In this document: in pieces, positions 34,966 to 43,130 of the stretch
Numbering within the stretch: position 1 is the first letter of the stretch
Layout of the letters: every line of letters starts with the position of its first letter
From: Eximiradius proteiniborus
GTDB taxonomy: Bacteria; Bacteroidota; Ignavibacteria; Kapaibacteriales; UBA2268
Length of the DNA stretch: 43,130 nucleotides
Direction of reading: 5' to 3'
Assembly: GCA_026415495.1 (NCBI GenBank)
Contig: JAOAGZ010000013.1
Coordinates: 1-43,130 of the forward strand
The notes under the pieces: generated by a model
What the model was told of the DNA's origin: nothing
Seen by the model: the letters and a program-made list of their open reading frames with translations, nothing else
Database searches by the model: none
Position numbers and translations under genes: made by a program

Positions 34966-36036
34966 TTATTTGAATGAAATGTGAAACGGATAAACTAAAT
35001 ATAATTTGGTAACTCTTCCAAATTCAACAGCCGGCGATGGGAACTTAAAGTAGTTCAGATTCTGCCTTAGCCAATTCCAGAAGCGTCCTCCCTCTGGCAG
35101 TAAATGAATTAAATTGTAATCTAATGCAATTATATATCTCGGGCTTCCAAAATAAAATCCATCTACCCATTTGTCTCCTCGGCACGGCTTACATTTCCCC
35201 AAGGATGCCTGCACAGTATCGCAAAGTCCTCTCACCGCGTATCCGAAAGATAATTCTAACCATTTGGGAATATGTTGTGATACACTTTCAGGTAAAGTGT
35301 TCCTCAAATTTACTGATAGCCACAATGTATGCGAACTATAATCATCGTTAAACATTTCGTGAGGATAACGCTTCCTTTCATTGTGCCAGTCAGCAGGAAA
35401 ATACATAAATTTTGGCGTAAAGTTCTGAAGGTATGGAATGTAGAATTGTCCTATATGCAACGCTGCGCCGGCAACATCTGCATAAAAATCTGACGGGCTA
35501 AATCCCCACTGCTTCCCATAACCGTCCAATATTTCTATGTATGTTGAATAAGACAAACCAAAAGCAGTTCCGGCGATTGTTGCACTTTCCCAACTTAAAC
35601 CGCCTTGCATAAATCCTTCTGTCATTAAGGTTGAAGTAAGGTAGCAACCATAGATGTGCCCGGCTTTATCAGCATACATTGCATATTTGCCGTCTTCCTG
35701 TATCTTGAATTTTGTCTGCTCTTTCCAGATTGTTTCCATCTGAAATTGATGTTGCCAATATAAAAATGCTGATAAAACACCTACAAATATCCCAAAGTTT
35801 AATGGTTTGATATGCGTTTTCTTATATGGCAACTCTCCCGTAATTGTATGTCTCGCTGCTCCGGCTATTGTAAACTGGCTTTGCTCCCATCTTTCATAGT
35901 CTTGACGAACGTCTGATTGCACTGTATCAACGTTGTTTTCTGGATAAAGCAACAATCCCGAAACATTGCAGTTGCAATCTTCAGCATACAGGCATATGCA
36001 ATTAAACAGCAAATATAAAAATATTGTTTTCTTCAT
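34966..36036 (-). CDS. DUF2279-family exported protein
   Basis: The 356-residue protein has an N-terminal signal (MKKTIFLYLLFNCICLYA). A hydrophobic helix follows (NFGIFVGVLSAFLYWQHQF). The core region contains the family-like DKAGHIYGCYLTSTLMTEGF, then SWESATIAGTAFGLSYSTYIEILDGYG and FSPSDFYADVAGAALHIGQ, as in DUF2279/YfiM-type envelope proteins. The C-terminal half looks beta-rich. The function is unknown. It lies upstream of the barrel protein on the same strand with about 110 bp between. Confidence 0.7.
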   Translation of the reverse strand: MKKTIFLYLLFNCICLYAEDCNCNVSGLLLYPENNVDTVQSDVRQDYERWEQSQFTIAGAARHTITGELPYKKTHIKPLNFGIFVGVLSAFLYWQHQFQMETIWKEQTKFKIQEDGKYAMYADKAGHIYGCYLTSTLMTEGFMQGGLSWESATIAGTAFGLSYSTYIEILDGYGKQWGFSPSDFYADVAGAALHIGQFYIPYLQNFTPKFMYFPADWHNERKRYPHEMFNDDYSSHTLWLSVNLRNTLPESVSQHIPKWLELSFGYAVRGLCDTVQASLGKCKPCRGDKWVDGFYFGSPRYIIALDYNLIHLLPEGGRFWNWLRQNLNYFKFPSPAVEFGRVTKLYLVYPFHISFK

Positions 36037-36153
36037 AAGCTAATGAGCAAAATTAGATGTATTTTTTGTATTATTCCAAATATTATTTAGATGTGGAAAA
36101 CTATGTTCACAATTATTTTATAATTTTAAGCCCAATTATTAATTCATAATTAA

Positions 36154-36161
36154 TATTTTTG
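36154..36161 (+). promoter_or_regulatory. -7 element upstream of dnaB
   Basis: TATTTTTG matches the Bacteroidota -7 box and is identical to those at three other starts in this window. It lies 27 bp before the dnaB ATG. No TTG occurs at the expected upstream distance, so support is partial. Confidence 0.3.
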
Positions 36162-36188
36162 CTGTTGAAAATTATCAAATAGAAAAAG

Positions 36189-37619
36189 ATGGAAGCAAAA
36201 AGAAGAAACATAAAGAAATTGGACGAAGCTCCAAATTTAATAAGTGCAAATATTCCTCCTCATTCCCGTGAAGCTGAAATTGCTGTGCTGGGTGCAATGA
36301 TGCTGAGCCGCGAAGCTATCTCTCGCGCTCAATCTTTGCTTGAACCTAATTCTTTCTTCGACCCCCGTCACAAAATTATCTACGAAGCTTTGATTAATTT
36401 AAACGAGAAGGGGCTCAACGGCGACCTAATTTCTCTCAAAGAGCATCTTAAAAGTCGAGGCGTGCTCGACGAAGTCGGAGGCATTCAGTATCTTTCAGAA
36501 ATTAGCTCTCTAACCCCAACCGCAGCACTAATTGATAATCACACCCGAATTGTTCAGGAAAAATACCTGAAACGTAGATTAATTGAAGTTGCTGGCAATA
36601 TCCTGAAAAATGCCTACAGCGAAGCAACTGACGCTCTCGAAGAAATTGATTCTGCCGAAGCTCAAATCTTCTCTATCGCCGAAAAGCTACTTCATAAAAA
36701 CTATACTTCTATGAAAACTCTTGCCCATCAAGCTTATGAGATGATTGTCCGGCTTTCTCACCGCTCAAACGATGGGCTTAGCGGTTTGCCAACTGGATTT
36801 ATCGAACTTGACCAAATGCTTGGTGGATTGCAGAATTCAGATTTGATTATTATTGCTGCCCGTCCGTCAATGGGTAAAACAGCCTTTGCCCTTTCTATGG
36901 TTCGCAATATTGTTGTTGGCGAAAAATTGCCGGTTGCCTTCTTTTCCCTCGAAATGACTGCTATCCAGCTTGTCCTTAGATTGATTTCTGCCGAAGCTCA
37001 AATTAATCAGCAAAAACTTCGCACCGGTAGAATTTCCTCCGAAGAAAATGCAAAAATTATTTCGGCTTTGGGAAAACTTGCTGATGCTCCACTTTTTATC
37101 GACGATACCGCCGGGTTGCCTATTATGGAGCTTCGGGCTAAAGCCAGACGCTTGAAATATGAACACAATATTAAATTATTGGTTGTAGATTATTTGCAAT
37201 TAATCCATCCACCAAAAGCAGAAAGCAGAGAACGTGAAATCTCGATTATTTCACAATCTTTGAAAAATCTGGCAAAAGAACTCGATATCCCAATAATTGC
37301 TCTTGCTCAGCTCAATCGTTTGGTTGAAAATCGCGCCGACAAGCGTCCTATGCTTAGCGACCTACGTGAGTCCGGTTCAATCGAACAAGATGCCGACGTG
37401 GTAATGTTCATTAACCGTCCGGAAGTTTATAAAATTATGAAATACGAAGATGGGGCACCAACCGAAAATACTGCCGAAATCATTATCGGAAAGCAACGTA
37501 ACGGTCCTACTGGTGTCAAACGCCTTGCTTTTGTCAAAGATTTTGCTCAATTCGGCAATCTTGCTTATCAATATGAAGAACCTCCTTATCAACAGGATGT
37601 TGATGTTTCTGATTTCTAA
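36189..37619 (+). CDS. dnaB: Replicative DNA helicase DnaB
   Basis: The 476-residue protein has an N-terminal primase-interacting domain (PPHSREAEIAVLGAMMLS, FFDPRHKIIYEAL) and a RecA-like C-terminal motor. Walker A is IIAARPSMGKTAFALSM, followed by FFSLEMTAIQLVLRL. Walker B is LLVVDYLQLI, and DLRESGSIEQDADVVMFINRPE and IIGKQRNGPTGVKRLAF follow. It is full length with no intein. hutI follows 19 bp later, apparently in the same transcript. Confidence 0.97.
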   Translation: MEAKRRNIKKLDEAPNLISANIPPHSREAEIAVLGAMMLSREAISRAQSLLEPNSFFDPRHKIIYEALINLNEKGLNGDLISLKEHLKSRGVLDEVGGIQYLSEISSLTPTAALIDNHTRIVQEKYLKRRLIEVAGNILKNAYSEATDALEEIDSAEAQIFSIAEKLLHKNYTSMKTLAHQAYEMIVRLSHRSNDGLSGLPTGFIELDQMLGGLQNSDLIIIAARPSMGKTAFALSMVRNIVVGEKLPVAFFSLEMTAIQLVLRLISAEAQINQQKLRTGRISSEENAKIISALGKLADAPLFIDDTAGLPIMELRAKARRLKYEHNIKLLVVDYLQLIHPPKAESREREISIISQSLKNLAKELDIPIIALAQLNRLVENRADKRPMLSDLRESGSIEQDADVVMFINRPEVYKIMKYEDGAPTENTAEIIIGKQRNGPTGVKRLAFVKDFAQFGNLAYQYEEPPYQQDVDVSDF

Positions 37620-37638
37620 TAATTGCAAGGAACTATAA

Positions 37639-38889
37639 ATGGCTACTTTAATAAAAAATATCTCTTCGCTTGTTACAATAAACGCCAACGGTAAACCATT
37701 CAAATGCGGCGAAGAAATGTCCAATATTGGCGAAATTCAAAACGGCGCTATCATTTTCCAGGAGAAAATTCTGTTTGTCGGAACAACTGATGATGCTTTA
37801 CGTTTTATTTTCAATAATAATATTCAAATTCAACACACAATTGATGCCTTAGGAAAAACTGTTCTTCCGGGATTTGTTGATTCGCATACTCATTTTGTTT
37901 TTGCAGGGAACCGCTCATCTGAATTTGCTCGCCGGCTCCGTGGAGTTACCTACCAACAAATCGCAAAGGAAGGTGGTGGCATTCTAACCACAATGAAAGC
38001 AACTCGCGAAGCAAGTTTAAACCAACTTGTTGAAAATGGTATGAAACTTGCCAATTCCGCTCTTCAACACGGAACTACAACTGTCGAAATCAAAAGCGGT
38101 TACGGGCTCTCGCTTGATTCCGAAATTCGTCAGCTCGAAGCTATTGCTGTTTTGAAAAAAACTGCTCATCAAAACATTGTTTCCACATTTCTTGGGGCTC
38201 ACGATTTCCCGCCCGAATATGCAAATAACCGCAATGCCTATGTAGATTTGATATGTGATGAAATGCTTCCTCTTGTTGCACAGAAGAAACTTGCTTCCTT
38301 CTGCGATGCTTTTGTTGATGAAGGCTACTATACTACCGAACAAGGACGGAAAATTTTCCAACGTGCCAAAGAATTAGGACTGAAAATCAAAGCACACGCC
38401 GACGAACTCGCAAACGTTGCGGCTGCTGAACTTGCTGCCGAACTCGGAGCTATATCTGCCGACCATTTGCTTTTTATTTCCGATAGCGGAATTGATGCTT
38501 TAAAAAATGCTGGAACAGTTGCAACCTTGCTGCCCGGAACTGCATATTTTACTCGTCTGCCGTATGCTCCAGCCCGAAAATTAATTGAAAGCGGCGCGAT
38601 TGTTGCTCTTGCTACTGATTGCAACCCCGGCTCCTGCTTTACCGAAAATATGCAAATGATTCTTTCGCTTGCTGTGATAAATATGAAAATGACTGCCGAA
38701 GAAGCTCTTACAGCTGCTACTTTAAATGCTGCTGCTGCTCTTTGCCTGAGCTCACAGGTCGGAAGTCTGGAAATTGGTAAGCAAGCAGATTTGCTCATTG
38801 CAGATGTTTCCTCATATACCGACTTGTTCTATCATTTCGGAATTAATCACATTCAAAGCGTTTTTGTAAATGGAAAAAAAGTAGTCTGA
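37639..38889 (+). CDS. hutI: Imidazolonepropionase
   Basis: The 416-residue amidohydrolase converts imidazolone-5-propionate to formiminoglutamate in histidine degradation. The metal-binding entry motif is GFVDSHTHFVFAGNRSSEFARRLRG. Substrate and metal residues are in TTVEIKSGYGL, FLGAHDFPPEY, LKIKAHADEL and SADHL, and the metal Asp is in ALATDCNPGS. AAGGA precedes the ATG. No hutH, hutU or hutG is in the window, so the rest of the pathway lies elsewhere or is absent. Being second to dnaB is unusual. Confidence 0.95.
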   Translation: MATLIKNISSLVTINANGKPFKCGEEMSNIGEIQNGAIIFQEKILFVGTTDDALRFIFNNNIQIQHTIDALGKTVLPGFVDSHTHFVFAGNRSSEFARRLRGVTYQQIAKEGGGILTTMKATREASLNQLVENGMKLANSALQHGTTTVEIKSGYGLSLDSEIRQLEAIAVLKKTAHQNIVSTFLGAHDFPPEYANNRNAYVDLICDEMLPLVAQKKLASFCDAFVDEGYYTTEQGRKIFQRAKELGLKIKAHADELANVAAAELAAELGAISADHLLFISDSGIDALKNAGTVATLLPGTAYFTRLPYAPARKLIESGAIVALATDCNPGSCFTENMQMILSLAVINMKMTAEEALTAATLNAAAALCLSSQVGSLEIGKQADLLIADVSSYTDLFYHFGINHIQSVFVNGKKVV

Positions 38890-38914
38890 ACTTAATTGTT
38901 CAGACTACTTTTTT
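38877..38914. terminator. Bidirectional terminator between hutI and ddl
   Basis: GTAGTCTGAAC and GTTCAGACTAC form a perfect 11-bp stem (38881-38891 with 38898-38908), flanked by an A run and a T run. The hutI stop codon lies inside the left arm. It serves both convergent genes. Confidence 0.9.
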
Positions 38915-38935
38915 ATTCATCTTATTTTGTGTTAT

Positions 38936-39955
38936 TTATTTTTCCAAAGCGAGCTTTATTATTCTTTCGCAAAGTTCAGGAAATTCTATTCCAATTTGCT
39001 TTGCCGCTTTCGGTACTAACGAAGTTGCCGTAAATCCCGGAACTGTATTTATTTCCAGAAAATATGGTTGCCCCTCATCTGTTAATCGAAAATCAACACG
39101 ACTAAATCCGCTACAACCTAAAACGTTGTGTGCTGTAATCGATAGTCCTTTAACAAATTCAGCTATATCTTCATCAATTTCTGCCGGGCAAACATATTGC
39201 GTCTTGCCTTTTGTATATTTATGTTCATAATCATAAAATCCGCTTTCTGGAATTATTTCTATCACTGGCAAAGCCTCGTCTCCGACAATTCCAACAGTTA
39301 TTTCACGCCCATCTATATATTGCTCGATAAGCACATCACGGCAGTATTTTCCCGCTTCAGCAATTCCACGCGAAATCTCATCTAAATTTCCATCTCTCAC
39401 TATTGTCAAACCTATCGTTGAACCTTGGTCATTCGGCTTTATCACAAGTTCATTTCCAAATTCGTTCCTGATTTCCTTTATTACTTCAAATTCATCTGCT
39501 GTTTCAGGAGTAACAAGAGTGCCAGCCGGAACAGGTATTCCGGCAACAAGCATTAAATTTTTTGTTGTAGCTTTGTCAATAGAAATTGCATTTGCTTTTA
39601 CTCCACTGCCAGTGTATGGAATTCCCCTCAATTCAAGCAACGACTGTATTATTCCATCTTCTCCATATTTTCCGTGAAGCACGATAAACGCACAATCGAT
39701 ATTGTCGAATATCTCTGAATTTATGCACTCAATAATTGACTTTGGGGAAAACATCTTTAGTTCATCCAATGTATTAAAATGATTAACGTTGTTTATGTGC
39801 TCTTCAGCTTTTATTTGTCCGTCTTTCCCAAAAGCAGGGTCCACAGGGACAACATCATAACCAAGGCTGCGTAATGCTTCTACAACGGCTCGACCACCGC
39901 TTATTGATACATTCCTTTCGGTAGAAATACCACCAAACAATACTGCTATTCTCAT
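38936..39955 (-). CDS. ddl: D-alanine--D-alanine ligase
   Basis: The 339-residue ATP-grasp enzyme makes D-Ala-D-Ala for peptidoglycan. It shows the N-terminal RIAVLFGGISTERNVSISGG. CAFIVLHGKYGEDGIIQSLLE and PYTGSGVKANAISIDKATTK follow. The ATP-binding region has LVIKPNDQGSTIGLTIV and VLIEQYIDGREITVGI. The metal/substrate region is FSRVDFRLTDEGQPYFLEINTVPGFTATSL. Its start lies 1 bp after the uracil-DNA glycosylase stop, so the two are cotranscribed. Confidence 0.96.
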   Translation of the reverse strand: MRIAVLFGGISTERNVSISGGRAVVEALRSLGYDVVPVDPAFGKDGQIKAEEHINNVNHFNTLDELKMFSPKSIIECINSEIFDNIDCAFIVLHGKYGEDGIIQSLLELRGIPYTGSGVKANAISIDKATTKNLMLVAGIPVPAGTLVTPETADEFEVIKEIRNEFGNELVIKPNDQGSTIGLTIVRDGNLDEISRGIAEAGKYCRDVLIEQYIDGREITVGIVGDEALPVIEIIPESGFYDYEHKYTKGKTQYVCPAEIDEDIAEFVKGLSITAHNVLGCSGFSRVDFRLTDEGQPYFLEINTVPGFTATSLVPKAAKQIGIEFPELCERIIKLALEK

Positions 39956-39956
39956 T

Positions 39957-40799
39957 TTACTCCTTTTTAGATTTTTCTATTGATTCATCATACAATTTTC
40001 TTAATAATTTCATATCTTCCCAAACTGGTTTCTTCCAGTTAGGATTGCGTAATAATGCAGCTGGATGATATGTAACTAAAGTTTGAATTCCATTATAATC
40101 GAATAACTTGCCTCTTATATCACCCATTTTATAGTTTGATTTTAATAGCGTGTTCGCTGCTGTTAGTCCAAGTGCCAAAATAAACTTTGGTCTGATAAGC
40201 TCGATTTGCTTCAGAAGAAATGGTTCGCAGGCTTCTACTTCGTTTTTTGCCGGAACCCTGTTTCCGGGAGGACGGCACTTGTTTATGTTTCCGATGAAAA
40301 CGTCCTTTCTTTCAAAACCAACCGATTCTAATATTTTTGTCAGCAATTGCCCTGCTCTTCCTACAAATGGACGTCCCTGCATATCCTCGTCTGCACCCGG
40401 TGCTTCCCCAATTACCATTATATCTGCATCTGGATTGCCCTCGCCAAAAACAAACTTTGTGCGTGTCATCCCAAGAGGGCATTTCTGACAATCTTTTATT
40501 TTATTATACAACTCATCTAATGATTTCGCTCTGTCCCAATCAGGCAAAACTTTCTCGTCCAGTAAGGTCGGTGCGACACTTACTTGTATAGATTGTTTGA
40601 TTTCCTCAGATTTTTTCTCTTCCATTTTAATTATGCTTTCCTGTGGTTTTTTGCTTGCCTGATTTTCAGTTTTAGTTGTGGGTGGCACCGGAACCGCTTC
40701 GTATTGCTTCGGCATTTCCTCAAAATAGATATATTCGCCCGTTTGCTGGCGTATTCCCTCAAAATATACGATAATTTTGTCGAAAATATCTTTATGCAT
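39957..40799 (-). CDS. Family 4 uracil-DNA glycosylase (Fe-S)
   Basis: The 280-residue form from ATG 40799 (MHKDIFDKIIVYFEGIRQQTGEYIYFEE) is preferred because it matches the usual N-terminal helix of the family. The frame is open to an ATG at 40883 that would add 28 residues. The catalytic motif is VIGEAPGADEDMQGRPFVGRAG and the second motif is TYHPAALLRNP. The 4Fe-4S ligands are the CQKC pair near the middle plus the Cys residues in INKCRPPGNR and VEACEPF. A Pro/Lys/Glu-rich linker separates the N-terminal helix from the catalytic domain. It removes uracil from DNA and is upstream of ddl. Confidence 0.92.
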   Translation of the reverse strand: MHKDIFDKIIVYFEGIRQQTGEYIYFEEMPKQYEAVPVPPTTKTENQASKKPQESIIKMEEKKSEEIKQSIQVSVAPTLLDEKVLPDWDRAKSLDELYNKIKDCQKCPLGMTRTKFVFGEGNPDADIMVIGEAPGADEDMQGRPFVGRAGQLLTKILESVGFERKDVFIGNINKCRPPGNRVPAKNEVEACEPFLLKQIELIRPKFILALGLTAANTLLKSNYKMGDIRGKLFDYNGIQTLVTYHPAALLRNPNWKKPVWEDMKLLRKLYDESIEKSKKE

Positions 40800-40895
40800 A
40801 GTATGCTTTATATTTATTTTGCAAATTAAGATTTTTTTCAACGCTTCAAAAATACAATTTTGTGTGTTTTGTGAATTATTCATTACAATATTGTT

Positions 40896-40926
40896 TTTGC
40901 TGAATTCAATATATTTACTATATTTA
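40896..40926 (+). promoter_or_regulatory. Probable promoter of the small lipoprotein gene
   Basis: TTTG at 40896-40899 is followed after 19 bases by TATATTTA at 40919-40926, one mismatch from TAnnTTTG. It lies 33 bp before the TTG start at 40960. Confidence 0.35.
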
Positions 40927-40959
40927 AATATATTTTTCTTTCAAAGAAGGAGTTACTCT

Positions 40960-41520
40960 TTGAAAAATTTTACTTATTTTTTGCTTTCACTATTAATCTT
41001 CGCTGCTTGCACTCCTGTTGGGGCTCGTAATCAGTCTTCACCAAAAGGCAAATCACTCCCTGTCGAAACAAAAAATCGCTTCTCCGACACAACTTTTATT
41101 GATATCAACTATTCTCCACCAAAGGAAATGACTAAAAGCGTTCAAGCGATGAACGATGAACTAAAGCAAGCCATTGACCTTTATCACGATGGCAAAGTCA
41201 ATGAAGCTTGCGAAATCTTTGCTCGTCTTCTAACCAATACCAATAAGCAAGCAAAAGACTATCAAATTCTTCTTTATTATTCTTCCGAATGCTACATTGC
41301 TAAAAATATGTTCGAACCGGCAAAAAAACTATTGACAGACATCCTTTCATTAGATGAACTATTTGACGATATTAAAGAAAAATCACTCGTGCGCCTTGGG
41401 CAGGTTTATTGTATTGAAAACAAAAAAACAGAAGCTGACCGTTTGTTTCGTCAGCTTCGTCGGGAATATCCTAAATCGAAATATATAAAACTTGCTGATT
41501 GCGATGCAATAAAGAAATAG
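40960..41520 (+). CDS. Small TPR-like lipoprotein (TTG start)
   Basis: The 186-residue protein starts at TTG 40960, exactly seven bases after a strong AAGGAG (40947-40952). This start gives a compact lipoprotein signal (KNFTYFLLSLLIFAAC), whereas starts further upstream would bury it behind a hydrophobic extension. After a polar linker come TPR-like helical repeats (LKQAIDLYHDGKVNEACEIFARLL, YYSSECYIAKNMFEPAKKLL, LVRLGQVYCIENKKTEADRLFRQL). It is probably an outer-membrane lipoprotein with a protein-binding role; no family name is certain. Its stop abuts the convergent nupC stop with no spacer. Confidence 0.82.
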   Translation: MKNFTYFLLSLLIFAACTPVGARNQSSPKGKSLPVETKNRFSDTTFIDINYSPPKEMTKSVQAMNDELKQAIDLYHDGKVNEACEIFARLLTNTNKQAKDYQILLYYSSECYIAKNMFEPAKKLLTDILSLDELFDDIKEKSLVRLGQVYCIENKKTEADRLFRQLRREYPKSKYIKLADCDAIKK

Positions 41521-42771
41521 CTAAATTAATATACTTGCAATAATTGTTGTCATAATATTTGTAAGTGCACCAATAATCATTGCTCTCAACCCAAGCTGGG
41601 CTATCTCGTTTCTACGTTCCGGTGCCATACTTCCAATTCCGCCAATTTGAATTGCAATTGAACTGAAATTTGCAAAACCACACAGTGCAAAAGCTGCTAA
41701 TTTAGCTGTGCGTTCGCTTATTGCACCATTGCGAATTAGCACCGACAAATCAGAATAAGCGATGAATTCATTGATGCTCACTTTTGTTCCTACAAGACTT
41801 CCGAATACTTTTGCTTCTTCGGCTGGTATTCCTACCAAATATGCAAAAGGCTGAAATACTACTCCCAAAAGTTCTCTCAAACTGCTCGGAAACCAGGATA
41901 TTCCAGTATGAACTAACTGTGCACTTATAAATCCCATAAAAGCGTCAATTACTGCAATTAAAGCTATAAATGCAATAAGCATTGCCATAATGTTAAGCGC
42001 CAGTTTCATACCGTCAGAAGCACCATTTGTTATTGCTACAAGTGCACTTTCCGACTTCGGAATATCCACTTTTTTGATGTCTTCCATCGTTTTTGTTCCA
42101 TCTTGCGGTGGAATCGCAATTTTCGAAAGATACAATCCACCCGGAACAGAAATCAATGATGCAGTTATCAAAATCGTTGCCGATATGCCCATCTGCACAA
42201 ACGCCGCCATCACTCCACCCGCTATCGTTGCAAATCCACAGACCATTATTGAATTAATTTCAGAGCGTGTCGCTGTCGGGATATAATGTCTGATAAGTAG
42301 CGGTGCTTCAGTTTGCCCCATAAATACATTTGCAGAACCCGAAAGTGATTCTATCCCGCTTGTTCCCATTGTTTTCATCATTACCCAAGCCATTCCTTGC
42401 ACAATTTTTTGCATTACCCCAAAATGGTATAGCAACGAAACAAACGACGAGAAAAATATTATTGTTACCGAAACCACTACTGCAAACTGAAAGCCAAAAG
42501 TAGTTGCGAAATTTGGATTAATAACATTTCCAAATAAAAATTCAGCCGCCTTATTGCTGTATCCAAGAAATATTGCTACTTGGTCGCCGAACCATTTGAA
42601 AAATGCTACGCCAGCAGGAAAATTCAGCACTATCGCGCCGATTATAAATTGTAATGCTACTCCCCACAATACAATTCTCCACGGGAATTGTCTTTTTTTC
42701 TCGCTCATTATCCAAACAATGAACATTATCAGTAGCATCCCGAATACTGCTATTAATTTCTGTAGTAGCAT
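41521..42771 (-). CDS. nupC: Concentrative nucleoside transporter (NupC/CNT family)
   Basis: The 416-residue inner-membrane protein has about 8-10 transmembrane helices. It begins with hydrophobic segments (LIAVFGMLLIMFIVWIM, ALQFIIGAIVLNFPAGVAFF). The CNT core includes GTSGIESLSGSANVFMGQTEAPLLIR, TRSEINSIMVCGFATIAGGVMAAFV and VGTKVSINEFIAYSDL, followed by ALCGFANFSSIAIQIGGIGSMAP, where the substrate-binding Gly/Gln/Thr/Glu and Phe/Ser residues of the family are retained. It imports nucleosides with Na+ or H+. It is 9 bp downstream of glmS. Confidence 0.95.
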   Translation of the reverse strand: MLLQKLIAVFGMLLIMFIVWIMSEKKRQFPWRIVLWGVALQFIIGAIVLNFPAGVAFFKWFGDQVAIFLGYSNKAAEFLFGNVINPNFATTFGFQFAVVVSVTIIFFSSFVSLLYHFGVMQKIVQGMAWVMMKTMGTSGIESLSGSANVFMGQTEAPLLIRHYIPTATRSEINSIMVCGFATIAGGVMAAFVQMGISATILITASLISVPGGLYLSKIAIPPQDGTKTMEDIKKVDIPKSESALVAITNGASDGMKLALNIMAMLIAFIALIAVIDAFMGFISAQLVHTGISWFPSSLRELLGVVFQPFAYLVGIPAEEAKVFGSLVGTKVSINEFIAYSDLSVLIRNGAISERTAKLAAFALCGFANFSSIAIQIGGIGSMAPERRNEIAQLGLRAMIIGALTNIMTTIIASILI

Positions 42772-42780
42772 AAATAATTC

Positions 42781-43130
42781 CTATTCAACTGTTACACTTT
42801 TTGCTAAATTTCGAGGTTGGTCGATTGGGCGTCCCAATTCTTTTGCAAAGAAATATGCCAGCAATTGCAACGGAACAACCGATAGAATTGGTGTAAGCAT
42901 AGGTAAAGTTTCCGGAATATAAAATACATCATTTGCGAATTGCTTTATTTGTGTGTCGCCCTCTGTTGCAATGGCAATTACTTTTCCTCCGCGGGCACGC
43001 TCTTCCTCAATATTTGAAAGTATTTTATGATAAATTTCATCTTTTGTCGCAATAAAAACAACCGGCATATTCTCGTCTATCAACGCTATCGGTCCGTGCT
43101 TCATCTCCGCGGCTGGGTATCCTTCTGCGT
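42781..43130 (-). CDS. glmS: Glutamine--fructose-6-phosphate aminotransferase, C-terminal part (partial)
   Basis: Only the last about 116 residues are in the window; the frame continues past the right edge. The segment [19 protein letters not shown] and the end [27 protein letters not shown] are diagnostic of the second isomerase (SIS) domain of GlmS, including the Glu of the EMKHG loop and the C-tail [13 protein letters not shown]. The enzyme makes glucosamine-6-phosphate for peptidoglycan and LPS. No terminator separates it from nupC. Confidence 0.96.
   Translation of the reverse strand, partial: AEGYPAAEMKHGPIALIDENMPVVFIATKDEIYHKILSNIEEERARGGKVIAIATEGDTQIKQFANDVFYIPETLPMLTPILSVVPLQLLAYFFAKELGRPIDQPRNLAKSVTVE

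Noticed and set aside
38328-38798. A 156-residue minus-strand frame opposite hutI
   Set aside because: It is a shadow of the hutI coding strand; the translation is Ala/Ser-rich without motifs.
40777-40959. N-terminal extension of the small lipoprotein gene to an upstream ATG
   Set aside because: The TTG at 40960 has an ideal AAGGAG and gives a proper lipoprotein signal; the extension is AT-rich, overlaps the divergent promoter region and would hide the signal peptide.

Overview
This is an AT-rich, gene-dense bacterial chromosome segment. It suggests a member of the Bacteroidota/Chlorobiota (FCB) group, possibly an Ignavibacteria- or Kapabacteria-like lineage. The lineage is inferred from four things: two secreted proteins with type IX secretion (T9SS) C-terminal sorting domains, a carboxypeptidase-like/TonB-type outer-membrane barrel protein, a tetratricopeptide lipoprotein beginning with an FNTYYNA signature, and promoters of the Bacteroidota form TTG-N19/20-TAnnTTTG. 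No insertion sequence, prophage, integrase or CRISPR array is visible, so this looks like core chromosome rather than an island.

Layout. 1-5.8 kb (minus strand): a membrane-anchored glycoside-hydrolase-2-like protein that lacks its catalytic residues and runs off the left edge; an operon of ornithine aminotransferase (rocD) and a COG2403 GTPase/cyclic-2,3-diphosphoglycerate-synthetase-like protein, preceded by a perfect 24-bp palindrome and a possible 45-residue ORF; and a glycerophosphodiester phosphodiesterase. 5.8-14.8 kb: a secreted vWA/T9SS protein, ruvA translationally coupled to a degenerate HisA-like barrel, a DUF3137-LemA pair, and a 1262-residue secreted protein combining a vWA-like domain, WD40 repeats, ASH-like domains and a T9SS tail. 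14.9-17.7 kb (minus): STAS protein, isochorismatase-like hydrolase, alr, rpmI, rplT.

17.7-29.8 kb (plus): a family 9 glycosyltransferase; a TPR outer-membrane lipoprotein followed 2 bp later by a soluble PAS histidine kinase and an NtrC-type sigma-54 activator; a HEAT-repeat protein; then a chemotaxis-type module cheR, cheY-like, cheY, cheZ, cheA. This module has no receptor, cheW or cheB in the window. CheZ keeps its catalytic Asp/Gln pair and ends in two tandem peptides that resemble CheY-binding tails.

29.8-43.1 kb: minus-strand ssb, orphan mlaD and an O-methyltransferase; tRNA-Thr(TGT) with its own promoter and terminator; an outer-membrane barrel receptor; a DUF2279 protein; plus-strand dnaB-hutI; minus-strand family 4 uracil-DNA glycosylase and ddl; a small lipoprotein with a TTG start; then nupC and the C-terminal end of glmS, which runs off the right edge.

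No complete new system can be demonstrated from sequence alone. The best leads are the CheZ/CheA module with its unusual tails, the GH2 and HisA pseudoenzymes, and the palindrome/small-ORF region in front of rocD-COG2403. Intergenic gaps approach but do not exceed about 290 bases. The gap at 31961-32186, upstream of the tRNA promoter, shows nothing beyond AT-rich sequence.
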